Below are positions 43,010 to 56,079 of a stretch of DNA of 64,000 nt, piece by piece (the first letter of the stretch is position 1; each line of letters starts with the position of its first letter). Under the pieces are notes generated by a model. The model was not told the origin of the DNA and made no database searches. It saw only the letters and a program-made list of their open reading frames with translations. The stretch is taken from contig CAKAKS010000067.1 of NCBI GenBank assembly GCA_916700875.1, positions 1,337,409 to 1,401,408 of the forward strand. Direction: 5' to 3'. The position numbers and the translations under genes were made by a program. This stretch comes from Sebastes aleutianus (lineage: Eukaryota > Chordata > Actinopteri > Perciformes > Sebastidae).

Positions 43010-43536
43010 GTAAGAGAGCTGCTACTAACTCATTTATAGGACTCATTTTTAGTTACCTCTGACAATACCATGTTTTCTGTTGATGTTGTGTTTGTATATT
43101 CAAATTTCTACACAAATGTATCTGCCAACTAAAACTGAACAGACTTCGTTGAATAAACTCTTGCTCTTAGTATCTGTGACAGCTGTCAGTCACCTAGAGA
43201 AGATGTAATCTAATCTAAGAAAACGGCTAACTTTTAAACCTTGTTATTGTTGACAGTAGCAGTAGTTTGTGTATTTAGAGCTACCTTCATGACCTAAAAC
43301 AGAGAATTCATCAAGGATTCAAGCAGTATGAATAAAATCATCTTGGTGTTTGTGTAGCAGCTTTAGAATGGTTGCTGGTAGACTGAAGGACACCACTCAG
43401 ACCAGGAATCAGAGCTGCACCTTTATTTTCTATAAGGAGCAGCACAGGGCACAGTCAACACACACACAGTGGCAGGCTCTTTCTCAGTCCCCAGTACAAA
43501 AGCTGTCCATGCTTTTCCTATGTGTATCTTGTAGAG
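43010..43536. repeat. segmental duplication, copy 2, NLR intron part
   Basis: Matches 13374-13901 closely and ends with the target word TTGTAGAG, where the hAT element is inserted. The match resumes at 45907. Confidence 0.85.
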
Positions 43537-45906
43537 CAGGGGTGCACACACTTTTTCAGCATGCGAGCTACTTATAAAATGACCAAGTCAAAATGATCTA
43601 CCTACTATAAAAATGCAAAACATATATTTATTTATAAATATATTGAGTATTCTTTATATGTACAATATATGTTGGTGTACCTTGCATAACTGCATGAACC
43701 CATATTGTACAATATAACTGTAAATTTTTTGTCATTACCTTACTCTGATGACTTGCACTGAATGGAATCAGCCAGGGATGCATAGTCCGGACAGTAGCTG
43801 CTGATAGCCAGCCTCAAGCACACTTCCAAATGATCATCAGTCAAGGTGGAACGGTATTTGGACTTAATAATCTTCATGTGGGAAAAGGCTGACTCGCATA
43901 AATAAGTGGAGCCGAATAATGCAGTCAAGGAGGTAGCACATTTCCTCATGTTGGGGTACTTTTCCTCTGTGAGTAAGTTCCAGAACTGTCCATGAGCCCT
44001 GGACTTAAGCTGAATGTCAGCTTGTAGTGTCAAAATCTCATCCTCCACTCCAGATGAGTTCAGGTGAAACAGTGTTGCAATTTTTGATGCGAGTGAATCA
44101 GCCTCAGCATCTTCCCGAAAAGGGTAGCACATGAATGTAGCGACTGGCTCCAGTAAAACAAAGTCTTGAAAGCGTCTGTCAAACTCTGACAGACAGTTCT
44201 CAATCTGCTCTGTGTAGCGTGCACTGTCAAGTTGCACACACGCCTTGCCTTGCGTCTCCAGCTCTGACGCGAGGTTCTGGAAGTTTGCCAAATCATGGCG
44301 CTGCATCTTTGAGGACAGATGTTGCATTTTCCGTTTGAAAGCATTAACTGAGCTGATCATATTGATTACGATTTTGTCTTTTCCTTGCAGCTCTACATTA
44401 AGGTCATTTAACATGTTGGTCAGATCGGTTATAAATGCTAAGTCTAGCAGCCACTGATCGTCATTTAGTTGGTTGTATTCTGCATGTTTAGCTACACGGA
44501 AAAACTCCTTAATCTCCGGACAGAGCTCTTGAAATCTTTGCAGGAATTTCCCTCGACTAAGCCATCTCACGTCAGTGTGTAGCAACAACTCAGAGTGGTC
44601 GCAGTCAGCCTTCTCCAGATGCGCACGGAATAGCCGTCTTTGAAGAGATCTGGCACGAATAGAACAGGCGATCTTCGTTGCCACATCCATTATCTCTTTC
44701 ATGTTGAGCATTTTTGCGCATAACGCTTGTTGGTGTATTATGCAGTGGTAATTGAGGAAGTCTGGGAAAGCATCGTCCTCCCTGCACTTGGCAATAAATC
44801 CATTTAAGCGGCCAACCATCGCGGGCGCTCCGTCCGTGGTGATGGACACCAATTTCCACACTGGGAGCTGGGTTTTCTCGATAAAGTTTTTGAAAGACTG
44901 AAAAATGTCCTCTCCTCGCGTGTGTTCTTTCATGGGCAGTACTGTTAACAGCTCCTCTTTTGCAGTCATATCGGGAAACACCATCCGAATAAAAATGCAC
45001 AACTGGGCTGTGTCACTCACGTCTGTAGACTCGTCCAATTGCAGTGAGAAACACTCGCAGTCCGCGATATCCTTCCAAAGTTGCTGGGTCAAATCCTCGG
45101 CCATGGCTTCACTGTGCCGTGTAACTGTACTTCTTGATAGCTGGAGAGCTTTGATTGAAGATAATATTTCTGGTTTGTTTTTAAAGTCTCGGAACAACGA
45201 GTCAGCTGCTGCAATGAATGCCTCTTTTACCATCTCTCCGTCTTGGAAGGACTTCTTGTGCTTAACGATGAAGTGACTCACCCGGAATGATGCTTCGGTG
45301 GCTGCCTTCGCTTTTGTGGTCAGCTGTGAGAAAAATGACTGCTGTCCGGACAACTGGGATTTTAGTTCCTTCACCTTTCTCTTTCTCAGCTCGCTTTTCG
45401 GAGGGAAGTCAGTGTTGTAGTTTTTGTGAACAGTCCGAAAATGCCGCTCCACATTTCCCTTCTTCGGAATAGCAATGGTAAACTGGCAGATGAGGCAAAC
45501 GCACTTCGAATATGGCATTGTGAAAAAAAAGTCCTCCTCCCATTCCGTATGGAAGTGGTAGGTTTTTGGCTTCTTACTTGGTCCAGCTCCCCCACTCATT
45601 TTTATACCCTTTCTTAAGTTTAGAAGAAATAAATTGGAGGCTAACTAGGCAACTCGGTAGCTTGCTAGAGTTTTGCCGCACTTGGCGCGCTTGTATGCGC
45701 ATGCGTTGTGACCCATGTGTCAGAAAAGATCAGATGTCAGACTGGCTGCCCTGTATGTCAATCAAGTGACAAATTTCATAGTGAGGATGGATGATAGGCT
45801 GACGTCTATTTTTTTAATGCCATGCGATCTACCCACACTACCTTTGCGATCGACCGGTCGATCGTGATCGACCGGTCGATCGCGATCGACGTATTGGGCA
45901 CCCCTG
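43537..45906 (-). mobile_element. autonomous hAT transposon, 2370 bp, apparently intact
   Basis: Termini CAGGGGTGC and GCACCCCTG, flanked by an exact 8-bp target duplication TTGTAGAG (43529-43536 and 45907-45914). The paralogous unoccupied site with one TTGTAGAG is at 13894-13901. Close inside the right end are repeated GATCGACCGGTCGATC palindromes (45848-45890), possible transposase-binding sites. It carries one uninterrupted transposase frame. Confidence 0.95.
43740..45599 (-). CDS. hAT superfamily transposase (BED-finger, ZBED/GTF2IRD2-like)
   Basis: 619 codons, ATG 45599 to TAA 43740. An N-terminal BED-type zinc finger has C35-x2-C38 and H53-x4-H58. The RNase-H-like catalytic core has D189 in LQLDEST, D256 in TTDGAPAMVG, a CIIHQQALC motif at about 285-293, and E569 in LCESAFSHMK. 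These are the three acidic positions expected for hAT cut-and-paste transposases. The C-terminal dimerisation region runs through DDHLEVCLRL. There is no stop or frameshift, and it sits within complete termini, so it could be active. Host genes derived from this group (ZBED, GTF2IRD2 C-terminus) exist, but the exact transposon ends here argue for an element, not a domesticated gene. Confidence 0.95.
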   Translation of the reverse strand: MSGGAGPSKKPKTYHFHTEWEEDFFFTMPYSKCVCLICQFTIAIPKKGNVERHFRTVHKNYNTDFPPKSELRKRKVKELKSQLSGQQSFFSQLTTKAKAATEASFRVSHFIVKHKKSFQDGEMVKEAFIAAADSLFRDFKNKPEILSSIKALQLSRSTVTRHSEAMAEDLTQQLWKDIADCECFSLQLDESTDVSDTAQLCIFIRMVFPDMTAKEELLTVLPMKEHTRGEDIFQSFKNFIEKTQLPVWKLVSITTDGAPAMVGRLNGFIAKCREDDAFPDFLNYHCIIHQQALCAKMLNMKEIMDVATKIACSIRARSLQRRLFRAHLEKADCDHSELLLHTDVRWLSRGKFLQRFQELCPEIKEFFRVAKHAEYNQLNDDQWLLDLAFITDLTNMLNDLNVELQGKDKIVINMISSVNAFKRKMQHLSSKMQRHDLANFQNLASELETQGKACVQLDSARYTEQIENCLSEFDRRFQDFVLLEPVATFMCYPFREDAEADSLASKIATLFHLNSSGVEDEILTLQADIQLKSRAHGQFWNLLTEEKYPNMRKCATSLTALFGSTYLCESAFSHMKIIKSKYRSTLTDDHLEVCLRLAISSYCPDYASLADSIQCKSSE

Positions 45907-46215
45907 TTGTAGAGTATACACATATAACTAAATACAGTTAGAAATAAAATATGTGCACATAAAAAAATGAAGAAGCTACAAGTGTATTTTAAATCAGTAA
46001 ATACAGCAAAAGCTAAAAGAAAATAATCAATAAGTAAAATGTATATCCCCTGAAATTAAATGTAACATTTTTACTAGGTTTCTAACCCTCCAGTTTACAT
46101 GTAAGTAGAAGCATTTCTTCAGAAAATAAAGTAAAAGTGCACTTTAAATAATGAACTTATCTTCATATTAGGCTACTCAACTAATGCAGTCCTTCCTTAA
46201 AACTACACAAGAAAA
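45907..46215. repeat. segmental duplication, copy 2, distal end
   Basis: Continues the match to 13894-14215. The match ends at CAAGAAAA, where the paralog goes on ATATAC but this copy goes into TTAAAGCTGC, the first unit of the repeat array. Confidence 0.85.
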
Positions 46216-47600
46216 TTAAAGCTGCGAGCAGCGATGATCGGGCCCTCGCCCACGCGCGCACGTCGGGGGAACGCGCACGTCGGGGCACGTACATGTCTTC
46301 AGGGCAAGACTCTTATAAAACATGTCAAATTTGGGGAAGATTGGACAATGTATAGCCAATTTACAACAACTTCCTGTTTCCTGTAGGGGGCGCTATGACT
46401 ATCACGCATAATACCACATATATGTCTTCAGGTCTGGTCCATTATCCAGCTTGTGAAGTTTGGAGCAGATTGGACTATGTAAAGTCAAGTAACAACAGCC
46501 TCCTGGTTTTTGGCGAAGAAGCTTTTTCGCCGCCACGCCACGGCAACATGGTTCGATAACTTTCTGATCTTTTGATAACTTTTCATCCCAAAGGTCTTAA
46601 GATACTACTGACCATGTTTCAGGTAGATGTGATTAATTTCTGAGGCAGAGTACATCAATGTGTAAAACATGATATTTCCTGTTACCACTAGGTGGCGCTA
46701 TGACTGCGAGCCAAAATTTGCATATGGATGTTGTCAGACAGGGACTTTTATCTTGCATGAGAAATTTGGAGCATATAGGTTAATGTACGACAAAGTTACA
46801 ACAACTTCCTGTTTCTTGGCGAAGAAGCTTTTTCGCCGCCACGCCACGGCAACATGGTTCGATAACTTTTTGATCTTTTGATAAAATTTCATCCCACACG
46901 TCTTAAGATACTACTGACCAAGTTTGAGGTAGATGTGATTAATTTCTGAGGCAGAGTACATCAATGTGTAAAACATGATATTTCCTGTTACCACTAGGTG
47001 GTGCTATGACTGTGAGCCAAAATTTGCATATGGATGGTGTCAGAGATGGACTTTTATCAGGCATGAGAAATTTGGAGCATATAGGTTAATGTACGACAAA
47101 GTTACAACAACTTCCTGTTTCTTGGCGAAAGGCGCTTATTCGCCGCCACGCCACGGCAACATAGTTCGATAACTTTTTGATCTTTGAGTAACTTTTCATC
47201 CCAAAGGTCTTAAGATACTACTGACCAAATTTGAAGTTGATCGGGTTAAATCTCTAGGAGGAGTTCGTTAAAGTACAGCGCCTGGATATGGAGAAAAACG
47301 CCATAAAATCCAATATGGCCGACTTCCGGTTGGGTTTACGGTATACCTCCAAGAGGGTTTTATTTACATCTCATCATGGTACATATACCTACCAAATTTC
47401 GTAAATTTAGGGGAAACGTGTCGTCGGGGCTACTCAATAGGGGGTGCTAGCGAGCCAATTTGCCACACCCGAGCACGAAACCCATATCAGATATTTATTT
47501 CACGCACGTCTGACACGTGTGCAAAATTTGAAAACGCGTTCATTATCCCAAGCACCTCATTTTTAGGCGCAAAGACAAGGAAGAATAAGAATAAGAATAA
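46216..47600 (+). repeat. GGGCCC-family repeat, unit 1 (type A)
   Basis: Starts TTAAAGCTGCGAGCAGCGATG + ATCGGGCCCTCGCCC. The body has GGGGGCGCTATGAC, two roughly 306-bp sub-repeats (CACTAGGTGG(C/T)GCTATGAC to CCGCCACGCCACGGC), TAGGAGGAGTTCGTTAAAG and CAATATGGCCGACTTCCGG. It ends in AAGAATAAGAATAA without a hairpin module. The left border is fixed by comparison with 14215. Confidence 0.85.
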
Positions 47601-49767
47601 TTAAAGCTGCAAGCAGCGATGATCGGGCCCTCGCCCACGCGCGCACGTCGGGGGAACGCGCACGTCGGGGCACGTACATGTCTTCAGGGCAAGACTCTTA
47701 TAAAACATGTCAAATTTGGGGAAGATTGGACAATGTATAGCCAATTTACAACAACTTCCTGTTTCCTGTAGGGGGCGCTATGACTATCACGCATAATACC
47801 ACATATATGTCTTCAGGCCTGGTCCATTATCCAGCTTGTGAAGTTTGGAGCAGATTGGACTATGTAAAGTCAAGTAACAACAGAGAGAGAAAAATGACAT
47901 GAGGAAAGGACCACAGGCCGGATTCGAACTCGGGTCCACCGCTGCTAGGACTAAGCTTTTGGGCGCTCGCTCTACCGACTGAGCTAAACCTGAGCTAACC
48001 AGCCGCCGAAGGAAAAGTTTTGTTTCATCATTGGAGGTTACAAGATTTGTATTTCTTCATATGTTCTTAGTATTTTTCTCACGGATTAACCCACAAGAAA
48101 AGATTATATTCATTTTAAATTGTATTTTTATGTAGAGTTTTTCCCAGGCAGTGTTTTGTTTCATTGTTTCACCAAATTTCATAAATTTAGGAGAGGGTTG
48201 GTTGCAGTATACAACCATTTCCGGTTTCCTGTAGGGGGCGCTATGACTATCACGCATAATACCACATATATGTCTTCAGGCCTGGTCCATTATCCAGCTT
48301 GTGAAGTTTGGAGCAGATTGGACTATGTAAAGTCAAGTAACAACAGCCTCCTGTTTTTTGGCGAAGAAGCTTTTTCGCCGCCACGCCACGGCAACACGGT
48401 TCGATAACTTTTTGATCTTTTGATAAGTTTTCATCCCAAAGGTCTTAAGATACTACTGACCAAGTTTCAGGTAGATCTGATTAATTTCTGAGGCAGTGTA
48501 CATCAATGTGTAAAACATGATATTTCCTGTTACCACTAGGTGGCGCTATGACTGCGAGTCAAAATTTGCATATGGATGTTGTCAGACAGGGACCTTTATC
48601 AGGCATGAGACATTTGGAGCATATAGGTTAATGTACGACAAAGTTACAACAACTTCCTGTTTCTTGGCGAAAGGCGCTTTTTCGCCGCCACGCCACGGCA
48701 ACATGGTTCGATAACTTTTTGATCTTTTGATAAGTTTTCATCCCAAAGGTCTTAAGATACTACTGACCAAGTTTCAGGTAGATCTGATTAATTTCTGAGG
48801 CAGTGTACATCAATGTGTAAAACATGATATTTCCTGTTACCACTAGGTGGCGCTATGACTGTGAGTCAAAATTTGCATATGGATGGTGTCAGAGAGGGAC
48901 CTTTATCAGGCATGAGAAATTTGGAGCATATAGGTTAATGTACGACAAAGTTACAACAACTTCCTGTTTCTTGGCGAAAGGCGCTTTTTCGCCGCCACGC
49001 CACGGCAACATAGTTCGATAACTTTTTGATCTTTGAGTAACTTTTCATCCCAAAGGTCTTAAGATACTACTGACCAAATTTGAAGTTGATCGGGTTAAAT
49101 CTCTAGGAGGAGTTCGTTAAAGTACAGCGCCTGGATATGGAGAAAAACGCCATAAAATCCAATATGGCCGACTTCCGGTTGGGTTTACGGTATACCTCCA
49201 AGAGGGTTTTATTTACGTCTCATCATGGTACATATACCTACCAAATTTCGTAAATTTAGGGGAAACGTGTCGTTGGGGCTACTCAATAGGGGGCGCTAGC
49301 GAGCCAATTTGCCACACCCGAGCACGAAACCCATATCAGATATTTATTTCACGCACGTCTGACACGTGTGCAAAATTTCAAAACGCGTTCATTATCCCAA
49401 GCACCTCATTTTAACGCGCAAAGACAAGGAATAATAATAATAATAATAATAATAATAAGAATAATAAGAATAATAATCATTTGAAATACAATAGGTCCTC
49501 GGACCGACTTTGTCGGTGCTCGGGCCCTAATAATCATTTGAAATACAATAGGTCCTCGGACCGACTTTGTCGGTGCTCGGGCCCTAATAATCATTTGAAA
49601 TACAATAGGTCCTCGGACCGACTTTGTCGGTGCTCGGGCCCTAATAAGAATAATAATCATTTGAAATACAATAGGTCCTCGGACCGACTTTGTCGGTGCT
49701 CGGGCCCTAATAATCATTTGAAATACAATAGGTCCTCGGACCGACTTTGTCGGTGCTCGGGCCCTAA
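47601..49767 (+). repeat. GGGCCC-family repeat, unit 2 (type A, SINE inside, five 3' modules)
   Basis: Same start as unit 1. A tRNA-derived SINE interrupts the body at about 47884, followed by a 165-bp segment and a restart of the body at about 48185. Two 307-bp sub-repeats follow. After an AAT tract come five tandem copies of the 57-bp terminal module (TCATTTGAAATACAATAGG ... GTGCTCGGGCCCT, 49472-49765). Confidence 0.85.
47884..48010 (-). mobile_element. tRNA-derived SINE in unit 2
   Basis: On the minus strand it has A-box-like TTAGCTCAGTCGGTAGAGCG and B-box-like GAGTTCGAATCC (RNA polymerase III promoter elements), followed by TCCTTTCCTCATGTCATTTT, a tail seen in fish SINEs. It is not a usable tRNA gene, having no paired acceptor stem. 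Confidence 0.7.
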
Positions 49768-51617
49768 TTAAAGCTGCAAGCAGCGATGATCGGGCCCTCG
49801 CCCACGCGCGCACGTCGGGGGAACGCGCACGTCGGGGTACGTACATGTCTTCAGGGCAAGACTCTTATAAAACGTCAAATTTGGGGAAGATTGGACAATG
49901 TATAGCCAATTTACAACAACTTCCTGTTTCCTGTAGGGGGCGCTATGACTATCACGCATAATACCACATATATGTCTTCAGGCCTGGTCCATTATCCAGC
50001 TTGTGAAGTTTGGAGCAGATTGGACTATGTAAAGTCAAGTAACAACAGAGAGAGAAAAATGACATGAGGAAAGGACCACAGGCCGGATTCGAACCCGGGT
50101 CCACCGCTGCTAGGACTAAGCCTTTGGGCGCTCGCTCTACCGAATGAGCTAAACCTGAGCTAACCAGCCGCCGAAGGAAAAGTTTTGTTTCATCATTGGA
50201 GGTTACAAGATTTGTATTTCTTCATATGTTCTTAGTATTTTTCTCACGGATTAACCCACAAGAAAAGATTATATTCATTTCAAATTGTATTTTTATGTAG
50301 AGTTTTTCCCAGGCAGTGTTTTGTTTCATTGTTTCACCAAATTTCATAAATTTAGGAGAGGGTTGGTTGCAGTATACAACCATTTCCGGTTTCCTGTAGG
50401 GGGCGCTATGACTATCACGCATAATACCACATATATGTCTTCAGGCCTGGTCCATTATCCAGCTTGTGAAGTTTGGAGCAGATTGGACTATGTAAAGTCA
50501 AGTAACAACAGCCTCCTGTTTTTTGGCGAAGAAGCTTTTTCGCCGCCACGCCACGGCAACACGGTTCGATAACTTTTTGATCTTTTGATAAGTTTACATC
50601 CCAAAGGTCTTAAGATACTACTGACCAAGTTTCAGGTAGATCTGATTAATTTCTGAGGCAGTGTACATCAATGTGTAAAACATGATATTTCCTGTTACCA
50701 CTAGGTGGCGCTATGACTGCGAGTCAAAATTTGCATATGGATGTTGTCAGACAGGGACCTTTATCAGGCATGAGACATTTGGAGCATATAGGTTAATGTA
50801 CGACAAAGTTACAACAACTTCCTGTTTCTTGGCGAAAGGCGCTTTTTCGCCGCCACGCCACGGCAACATGGTTCGATAACTTTTTGATCTTTTGATAAGT
50901 TTTCATCCCAAAGGTCTTAAGATACTACTGACCAAGTTTCAGGTAGATCTGATTAATTTCTGAGGCAGTGTACATCAATGTGTAAAACATGATATTTCCT
51001 GTTACCACTAGGTGGCGCTATGACTGTGAGTCAAAATTTGCATATGGATGGTGTCAGAGAGGGACCTTTATCAGGCATGAGAAATTTGGAGCATATAGGT
51101 TAATGTACGACAAAGTTACAACAACTTCCTGTTTCTTGGCGAAAGGCGCTTTTTCGCCGCCACGCCACGGCAACATAGTTCGATAACGTTTTGATCTTTG
51201 AGCAACTTTTCATCCCAAAGGTCTTAAGATAGTACTGACCAAATTTGAAGTTGATCGGGTTAAATCTCTAGGAGGAGTTCGTTAAAGTACAGCGCCTGGA
51301 TATGGAGAAAAACGCCATAAAATCCAATATGGCCGACTTCCGGTTGGGTTTACGGTATACCTCCAAGAGGGTTTTATTTACGTCTCATCATGGTACATAT
51401 ACCTACCAAATTTCGTAAATTTAGGGGAAACGTGTCGTTGGGGCTACTCAATAGGGGGCGCTAGCGAGCCAATTTGCCACACCCGAGCACGAAACCCATA
51501 TCAGATATTTATTTCACGCACGTCTGACACGTGTGCAAAATTTCAAAACGCGTTCATTATCCCAAGCACCTCATTTTAACGCGCAAAGACAAGGAATAAT
51601 AATAATAATAATAATAA
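49768..51617 (+). repeat. GGGCCC-family repeat, unit 3 (type A, SINE inside)
   Basis: Nearly identical to unit 2, including the SINE and the duplicated body start, but ends in an AAT tract with no hairpin module. Units 2 and 3 are therefore a recent tandem duplication differing in their 3' ends. Confidence 0.85.
50050..50175 (-). mobile_element. tRNA-derived SINE in unit 3
   Basis: Same insertion point and sequence as in unit 2, with few substitutions (for example GGGTTCGAATCC in the B box). It was inherited by unit duplication, not inserted independently. Confidence 0.7.
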
Positions 51618-53086
51618 TTAAAGCTGCAAGCAGCGATGATCGGGCCCTCGCCCACGCACGCACGTCGGGGGAACGCGCACGTCGGGGCACGTACATGTCT
51701 TCAGGGCAAGACTCTTATAAAACATGTCAAATTTGGGGAAGATTGGACAATGTATAGCCAATTTACAACAACTTCCTGTTTCCTGTAGGGGGCGCTATGA
51801 CTATCACGCATAATACCACATATATGTCTTCAGGCCTGGTCCATTATCCAGCTTGTGAAGTTTGGAGCAGATTGGACTATGTAAAGTCAAGTAACAACAG
51901 CCTCCTGTTTTTTGGCGAAGAAGCTTTTTCGCCGCCACGCCACGGCAACATGGTTCGATAACTTTTTGATCTTTTCATAACTTTTCATCCCAAAGGTCTT
52001 AAGATACTACTGACCAAGTTTGAGGTAGATGTGATTAATTTCTGAGGCAGAGTACATCAATGTGTAAAACATGATATTTCCTGTTACCACTAGGTGGCGC
52101 TATGACTGTGAGTCAAAATTTGCATATGGATGGTGTCAGAGAGGGACTTTTATCAGGTATGAGAAATTTGGAGCATATAGGTTAATGTACGACAAAGTTA
52201 CAACAACTTCCTGTTTCTTGGCGAAGAAGCTTTTTCGCCGCCACGCCACGGCAGCATGGTTCGATAACTTTTTGATCTTTTGATAAGTTTTCATCCCAAA
52301 GGTCTTAAGATACTACTGACCAAGTTTCAGGTAGATGTGATTAATTTCTAAGGCAGAGTACATCAATGTGTAAAACATGATATTTCCTGTTACCACTAGG
52401 TGGCGCTATGACTGTGAGTCAAAATTTGCATATGGATGTTGTCAGACAGGGACCTTTATCAGGCATGAGAAATTTGGAGCATATAGGTTAATGTACGACA
52501 AAGTTACAACAACTTCCTGTTTCTTGGCGAAAGGCGCTTTTTCGCCGCCACGCCACGGCAACATAGTTCGATAACTTTTTGATCTTTGAGTAACTTTTCA
52601 TCCCAAAGGTCTTAAGATACTACTGACCAAATTTGAAGTTGATCGGGTTAAATCTCTAGGAGGAGTTCGTTAAAGTACAGCGCCTGGAAATGGTAAAAAA
52701 CGCCATAAAATCCAATATGGCCGACTTCCGGTTGGGTTTACGGTATACCTCCAAGAGGGTTTTATTTACGTCTCGTCATGGTACATATACCTACCAAATT
52801 TCGTAAATTTAGGGGAAACGTGTCGTCGGGGCTACTCAATAGGGGGCGCTAGCGAGCCAATTTGCCACACCCGAGCACGAAACCCATATCAGATATTTAT
52901 TTCACGCACGTCTGACACGTGTGCAAAATTTCAAAACGCGTTCATTATCCCAAGCACCTCATTTTAACGCGCAAAGACAAGGAATAATAATAATAATAAT
53001 AATAATAATAAGAATAATAATCATTTGAAATACAATAGGTCCTCGGACCGACTTTGTCGGTGCTCGGGCCCTAATAATAAGAATAA
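51618..53086 (+). repeat. GGGCCC-family repeat, unit 4 (type A)
   Basis: No SINE. Two 306-bp sub-repeats; ends with one 57-bp hairpin module (about 53019-53074) followed by AATAATAAGAATAA. Confidence 0.85.
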
Positions 53087-54776
53087 TTAAAGCTGCAAGC
53101 AGCGATGATCGGGCCCTCGCCCACGCGCGCACGTCGGGGGAACGCGCACGTCGGGGCACGTACATGTCTTCAGGGCAAGACTCTTATAAAACATGTCAAA
53201 TTTGGGGAAGATTGGACAATGTATAGCCAATTTACAACAACTTCCTGTTTCCTGTAGGGGGCGCTATGACTATCACGCATAATACCACATATATGTCTTC
53301 AGGCCTGGTCCATTATCCAGCTTGTGAAGTTTGGAGCAGATTGGACTATGTAAAGTCAAGTAACAACAACCTCCTGTTTTTTGGCGAAGAAGCTTTTTCG
53401 CCGCCACGCCACGGCAACATGGTTCGATAACTTTCTGATCTTTTGATAAATTTTCATCACAAAGGTCTTAAGATACTACTGACCAAGTTTGAGGTAGATG
53501 TGATTAATTTCTGAGGCAGAGTACATCAACGTGTAAAACATGATATTTCCTGTTACCACTAGGTGGCGCTATGACTGCGAGCCAAAATTTGCATGTGAAT
53601 GTCGTCAGACATGGACCTTTATCAAGCATGAGAAATTTGGAGCATATAGGTTAATGTACGACAAAGTTACAACAACTTCCTGTTTTTTGGCGAAGAAGCT
53701 TTTTCGCCGCCACGCCACGGCAACATGGTTCGATAACTTTTTGATCTTTTGATAAGTTTTCATCCCAAAGGTCTTAAGATACTACTGACCAAGTTTGAGG
53801 TAGATGTGATTAATTTCTGAGGCAGAGTACATCAACGTGTAAAACATGATATTTCCTGTTACCACTAGGTGGCGCTATGACTGCGAGCCAAAATTTGCAT
53901 GTGAATGTCGTCAGACATGGACCTTTATCAAGCATGAGAAATTTGGAGCATATAGGTTAATGTACGACAAAGTTACAACAACTTCCTGTTTTTTGGCGAA
54001 GAAGCTTTTTCGCCGCCACGCCACGGCAACATGGTTCGATAACTTTTTGATCTTTTGATAAATTTTCATCACAAAGGTCTTAAGATACTACTGACCAAGT
54101 TTCAGGTAGATGTGATTAATTTCTGAGGCAGAGTACATCAATGTGTAAAACATGATATTTCCTGTTACCACTAGGTGGCGCTATGACTGTGAGTCAAAAT
54201 TTGCATATGGATGTTGTCAGACATGGACCTTTATCAGGCATGAGAAATTTGGAGCATATAGGTTAATGTACGACAAAGTTACAACAACTTCCTGTTTCTT
54301 GGCGAAAGGCGCTTTTTCGCCGCCACGCCACGGCAACATAGTTCGATAACTTTTTGATCTTTGAGTAACTTTTCATCCCAAAGGTCTTAAGATACTACTG
54401 ACCAAATTTGAAGTTGATCGGGTTAAATCTCTAGGAGGAGTTCGTTAAAGTACAGCGCCTGGATATGGTAAAAAAAACGCCATAAAATCCAATATGGCCG
54501 ACTTCCGGTTGGGTTTACGGTATACCTCCAAGAGGGTTTTATTTACGTCTCATCATGGTACATATACCTACCAAATTTCGTAAATTTAGGGGAAACGTGT
54601 CGTCGGGGCTATTCAATAGGGGGCACTAGCGAGCCAATTTGCCACACCCGAGCACGAAACCCATATCAGATATTTATTTCACGCACGTCTGACACGTGTG
54701 CAAAATTTCAAAAAGCGTTTATTATCCCAAGCACCTCATTTTAACGTGCAAAGACATAATAGAATAATAATAATAA
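53087..54776 (+). repeat. GGGCCC-family repeat, unit 5 (type A, three sub-repeats)
   Basis: Carries three 306-bp sub-repeats (repeat period seen at 53540, 53846 and 54152). The first two are almost identical and share variants (TGCATGTGAATGTCG), showing a recent single-copy expansion. Ends in an AAT tract without module. Confidence 0.85.
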
Positions 54777-55989
54777 TTAAAGCTGCAAGCAGCGATGATC
54801 GGGCCCTCGCCCACGCGCGCACGTCGGGGGAACGCGCACGTCGGGGCACGTACATGTCTTCAGGGCAAGACTCTTATAAAACATGTCAAATTTGGGGAAG
54901 ATTGGACAATGTATAGCCAATTTACAACAACTTCCTGTTTCCTGTAGGGGGCGCTATGACTATCACGCATAATACCACATATATGTCTTCAGGTCTGGTC
55001 CATTATCCAGCTTGTGAAGTTTGGAGCAGATTGGACTATGTAAAGTCAAGTAACAACAGCCTCCTGTTTTTTGGCGAAGAAGCTTTTTCGCCGCCACGCC
55101 ACGGCAACATGGTTCGATAACTTTTTGATCTTTTGGTATCTTTTCATCACAAAGGTCTTAAGATACTACTGACCAAGTTTGAGGTAGATGTGATTAATTT
55201 CTGAGGCAGAGTACATCAATGTGTAAAACATGATATTTCCTGTTACCACTAGGTGGCGCTATGACTGTGAGTCAAAATTTGCATATGGATGTTGTCAGAC
55301 ATGGACCTTTATCAGGCATGAGAAATTTGGAGCATATAGGTTAATGTACGACAAAGTTACAACAACTTCCTGTTTCTTGGCGAAGAAGCTTTTTCGCCGC
55401 CACGCCACGGCAACATAGTTCGATAACTTTTTGATCTTTGAGCAACTTTTCATCCCAAAGGTCTTAAGATACTACTGACCAAATTTGAAGTTGATCGGGT
55501 TAAATCTCTAGGAGGAGTTCGTTAAAGTACAGCGCCTGGATATGGTAAAAAAACGCCATAAAATCCAATATGGCCGACTTCCGGTTGGGTTTACGGTATA
55601 CCTCCAAGAGGGTTTTATTTACGTCTCATCATGGTACATATACCTACCAAATTTCATAAATTTAGGAGAGGGTTGGTTGCAGTATACAACCATTTCCGGT
55701 TTCCTGTAGGGGGCGCTATGACTATCACGCATAATACCACATATATGTCTTCAGGCCTGGTCCATTATCCAGCTTGTGAAGTTTGGAGCAGATTGGACTA
55801 TGTAAAGTCAAGTAACAACAGCCTCCTGGTTTTTGGCGAAGAAGCTTTTTCGCCGCCACGCCACGGCAACATGGTTCGATAACTTTTTGATCTTTTAATA
55901 TCAAATCTAATATGTGTCCTTGTCGTGATGTGTTTTTACTATACATATTACAATTAACGTCATGACATTAACTTTTATATAACTTTACA

Positions 55990-56060
55990 TTGTATATATT
56001 ATAAATATATATATATATACATATATATATATAAAATATATATATATATATATATATATG
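55990..56060. repeat. TA-rich simple repeat
   Basis: (TA)n with small interruptions, inside unit 6 and directly before the SINE. Confidence 0.9.
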
Positions 56061-56079
56061 GAAAAGTTAGAAGGAAAAG

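Noticed and set aside
47940..48010. tRNA gene on the minus strand
   Set aside because: A and B boxes are present but there is no paired acceptor stem, and it continues into a SINE tail. It recurs identically in units 3 and 6.
49472..49767. Regularly spaced repeats resembling a CRISPR array
   Set aside because: The spacers are AAT-type simple sequence, the units are hairpin transposon ends, and the genome is eukaryotic.
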